IMG/VR virus record: IMGVR_UViG_3300028897_000188
Span: 1-55,621 of that record
Strand: one strand, 5' to 3'
DNA length: 55,621 bases
DNA from: a virus
Shown here: positions 50,615 through 55,621 of the stretch, piece by piece
Numbering within the stretch: position 1 is the stretch's first letter
Layout of the letters: each line of letters opens with the position of its first letter
Position numbers and translations under genes: made by a program
The notes under the pieces: generated by a model
What the model was told of the DNA's origin: nothing
What the model saw: the letters and a program-made list of their open reading frames with translations, nothing else
Database searches by the model: none

Positions 50615-50698
50615 TGGTTGGGGAGGTAGGATTTGAACCTACGTGTGATGTATCGGTTTTACAGACCGACTCCTTCGACCAGACTCGGACACTCCCCA
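50615..50698 (-). tRNA. tRNA-Tyr (GUA), CCA encoded
   Basis: Anticodon loop CTGTAAA, class II variable arm, acceptor TGGGGAG/CTCCCCA plus A-CCA. The first base pair T-A is unusual. Confidence 0.88.
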
Positions 50699-50702
50699 AT
50701 AT

Positions 50703-50801
50703 TTATTTTATAAGTACTCCGCAATGAGGACATTTTCTTGGAAGTTCATAAACACTCAAACAAGTATCATTTCCACAATGAGGACATTTTATAGTTTGCA
50801 T
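50703..50801 (-). CDS. Tiny zinc-ribbon protein
   Basis: 32 residues with two CPHCG knuckles 18 residues apart, a minimal zinc ribbon. It precedes tRNA-Tyr and follows a Cys-rich gene with a 13-nt overlap. Identical knuckles argue that the frame is real. Confidence 0.6.
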   Translation of the reverse strand: MQTIKCPHCGNDTCLSVYELPRKCPHCGVLIK

Positions 50802-50923
50802 TTACATCTATCTCCTTTTTTTACTTCCTTTCTTAACTTCTTACAGTATAAGGTATTATCCTCTTTCCAGATAATGTGTTCACATTTCAGTTTGCATAAA
50901 GGTTTTATTCTACCTACCGTCAT
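50789..50923 (-). CDS. Small cysteine-rich protein
   Basis: 44 residues from MTVGRIKPLCKLKCEH, chosen because GGAGG lies just upstream and the overlap with the previous gene is 14 nt. A longer frame to 50974 is possible. Cysteines (CKLKC, C, CKC) suggest metal binding. Confidence 0.5.
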   Translation of the reverse strand: MTVGRIKPLCKLKCEHIIWKEDNTLYCKKLRKEVKKGDRCKCKL

Positions 50924-51158
50924 TTCCTCCGTCTGGTAGGATATCTCTTTGTTCCAATCCTTTTTTATATTCATTTACAATTCGCTCCAAAATGGTTTTA
51001 ACATTTTTTATTTCATAAACGGAGCAATAAAGTTTAATCGGTACAGCTATATGATCCGTATCAACGTCTTCCACATTCTTCAAGACTTTATCTACTAATC
51101 CCATAGCTCTGCTTAATCTTGCGATATCATGTTTTATGGCTTCGTAAACATCATCCAT
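50910..51158 (-). CDS. Hypothetical helical protein
   Basis: 82 residues, helical and amphipathic (MDDVYEAIKHDIARLSRAMGL). Overlaps the upstream gene by 8 nt. No family recognised. Confidence 0.55.
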   Translation of the reverse strand: MDDVYEAIKHDIARLSRAMGLVDKVLKNVEDVDTDHIAVPIKLYCSVYEIKNVKTILERIVNEYKKGLEQRDILPDGGNDGR

Positions 51159-51609
51159 TTTTTTTCTTCTTTTTCACTTTTCGTTTTCTTTGAGGTTTTG
51201 ATAGAATATTTTTTACTTTCGCTTTTTCTATTTCCTCTTCTAAAAGTTTTATGTTTGCATACGGAAAGTATTTATCTGTAGTTATATATTTTTTAAAGAT
51301 TTTTCTAAGCCAATCTCCAAGTCTTGTGGGTATTGTGTTTCTAGGTATTCCTTTAGTTTGTTGTCCTGTTTTTCTTTGAAACGACATATCAAAGACATAA
51401 GAATCTCTTGTAGGAGCCTTGTAGAATTCCTCCACTACTTCTCCATCTATTTTCTTTTTTATTCTGACTTCATCTATATAGGTTCTATTGTAGCATATAA
51501 ACCGATATCCCTTTTGAGGATGAGCGGTAAGCTTGGAGAATGTAATTCTTCCATGCTCTCCCATATTAATAAAGGGAACACCTTTATCGGTATATTCTAA
51601 TGATATCAT
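51151..51609 (-). CDS. Basic hypothetical protein
   Basis: About 152 residues. The start at MISLEYTDKG is preferred because the promoter -10 (51636-51641) lies over the codons of a longer TTG frame; AGGA precedes this ATG. Strand-rich N-terminus and very basic Lys-rich C-terminus (RKRKVKKKKK) suggest nucleic-acid binding. Function unknown. Confidence 0.6.
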   Translation of the reverse strand: MISLEYTDKGVPFINMGEHGRITFSKLTAHPQKGYRFICYNRTYIDEVRIKKKIDGEVVEEFYKAPTRDSYVFDMSFQRKTGQQTKGIPRNTIPTRLGDWLRKIFKKYITTDKYFPYANIKLLEEEIEKAKVKNILSKPQRKRKVKKKKKNG

Positions 51610-51635
51610 ATTTTTTGATCCTAATTTTTTCTTGC

Positions 51636-51664
51636 ATATTATCATAGCCAATTTTGAATGTCAA
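51636..51664 (-). promoter_or_regulatory. Sigma70 promoter, minus strand
   Basis: TTGACA (51659-51664), 17-nt spacer, TAATAT (51636-51641) preceded by TGA. It is back to back with the HU promoter. Confidence 0.8.
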
Positions 51665-51676
51665 CAAAAAAAATTC

Positions 51677-51705
51677 TTGACAGTCTTTTAGATAAATAGT
51701 ATTAG
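51677..51705 (+). promoter_or_regulatory. Sigma70 promoter of the HU gene
   Basis: TTGACA, 17-nt spacer, TATTAG (51700-51705). The divergent pair is only 12 bp apart at the -35 boxes. Confidence 0.8.
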
Positions 51706-51738
51706 AGGGCTACTACTACTTATTTAGGAGAAATTGTT

Positions 51739-52011
51739 ATGAATAAAAAAGAACTAATCAAACGTGTTTCTGATGAAATAGGAGTTATTCAATCAGAGAC
51801 AGCTATCATTGTAGATGCTGTACTGAAAGAAATATATAAAGGAATATTAGAAAACGATAAGGTCACTTTTGAAAATTTCGGAGCTTTCCATAAGAAGGTA
51901 AGAAGAGCAAGGAAAGCCAGCAACCCTAAGACTGGAGCAACCATAGACGTTCCAGCTAAAACGGTTGTGAGTTTTAAAATGTCTAGAAAGCTGAAACAAG
52001 ATCTGAATTAA
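51739..52011 (+). CDS. HU/IHF-family DNA-binding protein
   Basis: 90 residues, the standard length. MNKKELIKRVSDEIG, FENFGAFHKKVRRARKASNPKTGATIDVPAKTVVSF and SRKLKQDLN match HU end to end, including the N-P-x-T-G beta-arm tip. It bends and packs phage DNA and may assist origin or transposition-like functions. AGGAG site present. Confidence 0.92.
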   Translation: MNKKELIKRVSDEIGVIQSETAIIVDAVLKEIYKGILENDKVTFENFGAFHKKVRRARKASNPKTGATIDVPAKTVVSFKMSRKLKQDLN

Positions 52012-52014
52012 TGT

Positions 52015-52091
52015 CATGGTGTAGCTCAGTCTGGTAGAGCGGGTGCTTTGGGAGCATCAGGTCGGAGGTTCAAATCCTCCCACCGTGACCA
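52015..52091 (+). tRNA. tRNA-Pro (UGG), CCA encoded
   Basis: Anticodon loop TTTGGGA, acceptor CATGGTG/CACCGTG with one T-G wobble, T-arm GTTCAAA and encoded A-CCA. It follows the HU stop by 3 nt, so it is probably processed from the HU transcript. Confidence 0.9.
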
Positions 52092-52157
52092 AAAGGAAAT
52101 GGTATGGTAGGTAGACGAAACGAAATGTAAATTGTTCCTGTTTATAGGAGCAATCAA

Positions 52158-52358
52158 ATGGCAGATGACATCATAAATCATTGTGAATATAAAAATATGA
52201 TGCCATATTGCGCTAAAAAGGAGGAACAAGACGAACAAGAGAAATGTTCCTATTATGAAAAAGCTAGTCATTTCAATAGGTGCATGTATCTAAAATTTGA
52301 TGAATACTGTGATAATGTAAAAGCCAAACTTAAAGTATTAGAAGGAGAAAAGAAATGA
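52158..52358 (+). CDS. Small cysteine-rich protein
   Basis: 66 residues with five cysteines (HCEYKNMMPYC, KCSYY, RCMY, YC) and acidic helices. AGGAG precedes it and it overlaps the ExbB-like start. Unknown role. Confidence 0.6.
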   Translation: MADDIINHCEYKNMMPYCAKKEEQDEQEKCSYYEKASHFNRCMYLKFDEYCDNVKAKLKVLEGEKK

Positions 52359-52876
52359 AATCCAAAGACAGTATTCTAATAAGATGGTGGATATTAGCGT
52401 CATTGGTGTTATTAGGATTTGCTAGTTTGTTTCCTACTGGCATAATCTATAAAGTGAATGACGCTGATATTACAAAAGTCAGTTTTCTAATATTCGGAAT
52501 ATTCTTTTACTACTCTGCAAAGATAGGAACCTACCTTTGGAAGATAAATTCAAAACCAAAACTATCAAAATATGAAGTAGAAACATATCGGCATAAAACC
52601 GAAACAGGATGGTTTGCGGCAGATGCTCTTTTCATCTTAGGATTTTTCGGAACAGTTGTGGGCATCAGCTATGGAACAGAGGGATTCAAAGAATTTACTG
52701 ATTCAGCAAAAGTAGTAACTACAATGGGAACAGGAATAGGAACAGCTTTATACACAACTATTGCTGGTTTGGTTAGTGGTTTAATTCTCAAGTGGCAGTT
52801 ATTTATGATATGCCATTATCTAGATGGACTTGAGAATGAATGTAGTCATTGTAAATGTAATGCGGAGAAAAAATGA
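52355..52876 (+). CDS. MotA/TolQ/ExbB-like proton-channel protein
   Basis: 173 residues with four hydrophobic segments (about 10-30, 42-60, 88-110, 128-150). The last two carry ILGFFGTVVGISYG and GTGIGTALYTTIAGLVSGL, the core pattern of TolQ/ExbB/MotA helices lining an ion path. The ExbD-like gene overlaps its end, as in exbBD. Likely an ion-driven membrane complex. Confidence 0.75.
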   Translation: MKSKDSILIRWWILASLVLLGFASLFPTGIIYKVNDADITKVSFLIFGIFFYYSAKIGTYLWKINSKPKLSKYEVETYRHKTETGWFAADALFILGFFGTVVGISYGTEGFKEFTDSAKVVTTMGTGIGTALYTTIAGLVSGLILKWQLFMICHYLDGLENECSHCKCNAEKK

Positions 52877-53520
52877 GATCCTTTAGATCATATAATGCCA
52901 ATATGTCATTGCAAGACATTGTAATGATTCTTCTGATATCTTTTCTGTTTATTATTGTCTTTATGAAAGTTGAGAAAAAAGACGATGCTAAAATAAAAAC
53001 AAAAGCGGAGTTTGTTATCAACGTGGAATGGGATGAAAAATCTGACGATGATGTTGATACTTGGTTAAGAGATCCACAAGGGAATTTGGTGTTTTATAAA
53101 GATAAAGAAGTTGGTATAATGCATATTGACAGAGATGATAGAGGAATGGTAAATGATTATGTATATGTACGGAGTGAAAGAGTTTATACTAAAACAAACC
53201 AGGAATTAACTACAATCAGAGGATTCATAGAGGGAGAATGGATTCTCAATCTTCATTATTACAGAAGAGGACAACCAATAAAACCAGTAAACGTACATGT
53301 TACAATAACCAAGCTAAATCCAGAAGCAAAGATAATCTTAAATAAGAAATTGGTATTGGATAACTATTGGCAAGAAGTAACAATAGCAAGATTTGAAATG
53401 ACTAGTAGCGGAAAGATTTTAACTATAGAGGAAGACCTTCCATATGAAATGGTACAAAGTCAAATAGGAGATGGGAACTCACAAGTTTCAGTTCAAAATT
53501 ATAGAGGAGATAGACCATGA
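52873..53520 (+). CDS. ExbD/TolR-like protein with beta-sandwich domain
   Basis: 215 residues. One membrane helix (about 15-34) begins with SLQDIVMILLISFLFI, placing Asp15 where ExbD/TolR/MotB have the essential membrane aspartate. The outer part has DVDTWLRDPQGNLVFY and DRDDRG, then paired strands, like DUF2135-type or similar beta sandwiches, not the usual ExbD fold. It may couple proton flow to an envelope target. Confidence 0.65.
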   Translation: MRSFRSYNANMSLQDIVMILLISFLFIIVFMKVEKKDDAKIKTKAEFVINVEWDEKSDDDVDTWLRDPQGNLVFYKDKEVGIMHIDRDDRGMVNDYVYVRSERVYTKTNQELTTIRGFIEGEWILNLHYYRRGQPIKPVNVHVTITKLNPEAKIILNKKLVLDNYWQEVTIARFEMTSSGKILTIEEDLPYEMVQSQIGDGNSQVSVQNYRGDRP

Positions 53521-54071
53521 TATATGGATTCATTGGATTAGTTTTAACATATGTTATTTTAACAACCATGTTTTTATGGATGTTAAGAAAGACTGACACG
53601 GCACAATGGAAAAAGCTTTTGGTTATTCCATTAACTCTGTGGTGGGCTATTGCGCTATACTACACTCCTCTAGGGTTTATGGGATACCCTGTCTCTAAAG
53701 ACATACCAGACAAGGCTATAGTGATAAGCGTCAAAATAGTTGAGCCTACCAATAATAATAAAGGTGGTATGTATTTTTGGGTAATAGATGTTAACAAAGC
53801 AAAACCTCTTCCAGTAGACCCACGTAAAGCCTTTATAATACTGAATCAGCAAGAACCAAGGGCTTATAAACTCCCATATGATAAGGGTTTACATAAAGAC
53901 CTCACAAAGAAAAAAAAGAAACAAAAAGAAGAGAACGGTGTTTTAATATGGAGCAGGAATAGAAAGAAAAAACAACTTGGAGAAGCTACTAACCAAGAGA
54001 AGCTTATAAAAGGTAAATTCAAAGTTGTAAACCCAGTATCTTTATTGCCTTCCAAAACAAATCCTCAATAA
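53517..54071 (+). CDS. Third membrane protein of the ExbB/ExbD-like operon
   Basis: 184 residues. Two hydrophobic segments (about 1-22 and 32-50), then a soluble domain (SVKIVEPTNNNKGGMYFWVID) and a basic C-terminal stretch rich in KKKKK and RNRKKK. Overlaps the ExbD-like stop (ATGA). No family recognised; likely a partner or substrate of the channel pair. Confidence 0.55.
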   Translation: MIYGFIGLVLTYVILTTMFLWMLRKTDTAQWKKLLVIPLTLWWAIALYYTPLGFMGYPVSKDIPDKAIVISVKIVEPTNNNKGGMYFWVIDVNKAKPLPVDPRKAFIILNQQEPRAYKLPYDKGLHKDLTKKKKKQKEENGVLIWSRNRKKKQLGEATNQEKLIKGKFKVVNPVSLLPSKTNPQ

Positions 54072-54110
54072 AATCAATAATTTACACTTCAAAAAAAAAT
54101 CAAAAAAAGC

Positions 54111-54139
54111 TTGACATTCTATCTTATATAAGGTAGAAT
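54111..54139 (+). promoter_or_regulatory. Strong early promoter
   Basis: TTGACA, 17-nt spacer, TAGAAT (54134-54139). Confidence 0.82.
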
Positions 54140-54172
54140 TAATTAGAAACTGAAAAAAGAAAGGAAAACCCA

Positions 54173-54334
54173 ATGGAAAAAAAATTAGAGGAAATTAAAA
54201 AATTCTTAAACATTTCAATGGAAACGCTCCTTTCTCAACCTACTGATTTAATTGAAAAAATGGTAGAAGCTGTCGATGACGAAGATATGTTCAAGGTTCA
54301 TTTGTTGGGATATTCAATAAATTCAAACAGTTAA
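54173..54334 (+). CDS. Small acidic early protein
   Basis: 53 residues, helical and acidic (SQPTDLIEKMVEAVDDED). Own promoter and AAAGAAAGGAAAAC leader shared with the next gene. Possibly a host-takeover protein; no family recognised. Confidence 0.6.
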   Translation: MEKKLEEIKKFLNISMETLLSQPTDLIEKMVEAVDDEDMFKVHLLGYSINSNS

Positions 54335-54351
54335 AAATTTGAAAAAAACTC

Positions 54352-54380
54352 TTGACATTTGATTTGAAATCTGGTATCCT
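54352..54380 (+). promoter_or_regulatory. Early promoter
   Basis: TTGACA, 17-nt spacer, TATCCT (54375-54380). Confidence 0.75.
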
Positions 54381-54448
54381 ATGTACAGTAGTACAGAGGA
54401 TGAAAAAAAATCCAAGTTTTCAAATCCAATAAAAGAAAGGAAAACATC

Positions 54449-55081
54449 ATGGCAAAAGCAAACACAAAGAAAAAATCGACTCTGGATTTTAACGCTGTAG
54501 TGGCTGGTTCCGCTACTCCGAAATCCGCAAAGGCAAAAGGCAAAGTGGAGAAGGAAATCATTACCGATGCTCCGCAGGAAGTCAAAGACGCTGTATCCGC
54601 TGTAATCGAAGCGAAAGCACGAAAGAAAAAAGCGGAGTCCGATATTAAGGTGAATGAGACTCCTGTTATCGCTTTCGGTTCAGAGCTTAAAGATGGAAGA
54701 GCTTTGAACGGTGACTATAACAAGTCCTATAAGATTCAGGGAGCAAAGGACGAAGACGTTGTTACCTTTGTTACTGCAAACAAATATTCCCATAAGGAAG
54801 AGGATGAGGAAGAGATTGCAGATGTTATGGGTGAGGACAACTTTGAAGAGTTGATGCCGAAAGCCTATGAGATTAAGGTAAAAGCGGAAGTCTTCAATGA
54901 TCCCGACATGCAGGAATTTCTGATGAAGCAAATGGGTGATCGCTTCAATGAATTCTTTGAGGTCGAGTCCAACCGCAAAGTGGTTTCCAACTTTGACGAA
55001 GAGCTTTACAAACGCTATGATCAGGAAACCATTGACGATATCAAGGTTTTCGTGAAACAGGCGAAACCTTCAATCCGCTAA
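54449..55081 (+). CDS. Highly expressed early protein, Ala/Lys-rich
   Basis: 210 residues. An Ala/Lys-rich, likely disordered first 70 residues precedes an acidic globular part (VVTFVTANKYSHKEEDEEEIADVMGED ... FNEFFEVESNRK). No family recognised. Codons are clearly GC-richer than the surroundings, and it has its own strong promoter; this suggests strong expression or foreign origin. A perfect 10-bp hairpin follows. Confidence 0.7.
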   Translation: MAKANTKKKSTLDFNAVVAGSATPKSAKAKGKVEKEIITDAPQEVKDAVSAVIEAKARKKKAESDIKVNETPVIAFGSELKDGRALNGDYNKSYKIQGAKDEDVVTFVTANKYSHKEEDEEEIADVMGEDNFEELMPKAYEIKVKAEVFNDPDMQEFLMKQMGDRFNEFFEVESNRKVVSNFDEELYKRYDQETIDDIKVFVKQAKPSIR

Positions 55082-55094
55082 TAACTTCTATTCA

Positions 55095-55120
55095 GAGGAG
55101 CTAGTGAGAGCTAGCTCCTC
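55095..55120 (+). other. Perfect 10-bp intergenic hairpin
   Basis: GAGGAGCTAG/CTAGCTCCTC with a TGAGAG loop and no T run after it. It lies between two genes and may stabilise the upstream mRNA or reduce read-through. Confidence 0.6.
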
Positions 55121-55136
55121 ATAGGAGACAAACCAA

Positions 55137-55418
55137 ATGGCTCAAGAAGAAATCCTTTATATAGAAAATGTTGACGAAGAGATTGAGATTGAAGTAAGCT
55201 TTGATTTTAATCCACCTGAAAAAATGACAAGGCACTATCCAGGATCCGATGCTTCTTGTGAGATTTGCGAAGTGGTTAGAACTGATAACGGAGCAGAGCT
55301 TTTCTTACTTCCAGAAGAGCAAGAGAGACTTGAGGAAGTGCTTTTGGAAAAGACTCTGGAGAAACTTGAAGAGCAAGCGGAATACAAAAAATACGGATAT
55401 ATGTGGAGAGATATATAA
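55137..55418 (+). CDS. Hypothetical acidic protein
   Basis: 93 residues. The middle has CEICEVVRTDNGAELFLLPEEQERLEEVLLEK, an acidic helix. AGGAG precedes it and it overlaps the next start (TAATG). No family recognised. Confidence 0.6.
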   Translation: MAQEEILYIENVDEEIEIEVSFDFNPPEKMTRHYPGSDASCEICEVVRTDNGAELFLLPEEQERLEEVLLEKTLEKLEEQAEYKKYGYMWRDI

Positions 55419-55582
55419 TGACTAAATTTACAAAAGAATTTAAAGATGCTTTGGAGAATCTACCTTTAAAACCTACACTCAAGCAGATGCAAGCCGCTGT
55501 AGATGAACACCAAAAGCGGATTGAGGAAATCTGTGAAGAAGTAAAAAAATCTAATGGCAAAGAAAAAAATCATATTCGATAA
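55418..55582 (+). CDS. Small hypothetical protein
   Basis: 54 residues, helical and charged (FKDALENLPLKPTLKQMQAA). TAATG coupling to the upstream gene. No family recognised. Confidence 0.5.
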   Translation: MTKFTKEFKDALENLPLKPTLKQMQAAVDEHQKRIEEICEEVKKSNGKEKNHIR

Positions 55583-55621
55583 AAAGAAATCGGAAGAGAA
55601 AAAAGTCTTCCATACTCCTAC
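55554..55621 (+). CDS. Partial basic protein at the right edge
   Basis: The frame opens MAKKKIIFDKKKSEEK and runs off the window, overlapping the previous gene by 29 nt. Too short to judge. Confidence 0.35.
   Translation, partial: MAKKKIIFDKKKSEEKKVFHTP

Overview
The window is a gene-dense, AT-rich piece of a tailed-phage genome with a contractile tail. Tail and baseplate genes resemble T4 gp5, gp6, gp25, gp27 and gp53 plus a PAAR tip. The replication genes resemble the T4 set: gp44 and gp62 clamp loader, gp45 clamp, gp61 primase and RNase H. A T4-type late promoter (TATAAATA) sits before the tail operon, while strong TTGACA/TATGAT-type promoters precede other genes. Heptose, sulfosugar and ExbB/ExbD-like genes suggest a Gram-negative host, but the host cannot be named from this sequence.

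Layout. Positions 1-25.9 kb (minus strand) form one long late operon. It encodes, from upstream to downstream, gp53-like and hub proteins, a split spike, PAAR, a cargo block (zinc proteins, CCA-adding enzyme, GP88-like protein), gp25, gp6/J, two small membrane proteins and three very large polyserine-linked adhesins, the last running off the left edge. Positions 25.9-26.6 kb hold a multi-hairpin RNA ending in a terminator, a 50-residue acidic gene and promoters. Positions 26.6-39.2 kb carry sugar genes (GT2-like, UDP-sulfoquinovose-synthase-like, GT-B-like, sulfotransferase-like), many small zinc proteins, primase, class II ribonucleotide reductase, RNase H and a PD-(D/E)XK-like nuclease. Positions 39.7-42.8 kb carry what looks like a complete ubiquitin-like operon: Ubl, E2-like, E1-like, JAMM protease. 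Positions 42.8-46.5 kb carry clamp, clamp loader and a heptose kinase.

Transcription diverges near 46.6 kb. The plus strand then carries a RepL/winged-helix-like initiator candidate, an AT-rich stretch and six palindromic iterons (a candidate origin), then nucleotide-pool enzymes, a HAD-cytidylyltransferase fusion that complements the heptose kinase, a HU protein, an ExbB/ExbD-like membrane trio and highly promoted early genes. Five tRNA genes (Gly, Leu, Leu, Tyr, Pro), all with encoded CCA, lie at 46.5-52.1 kb.

How the parts may work together. Late genes build the baseplate and host-binding tail surface. Several proteins start with a short M-[KR]-[FL]-x-x-[YF]-[LIV]-x-E motif like the T4 capsid-targeting peptide, so some enzymes may be packaged and injected. 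The sugar genes could remodel a heptose- or sulfosugar-containing glycan. The Ubl operon could tag and untag host or virion proteins. Roles are inferred from motifs and neighbourhood; no database search was run.
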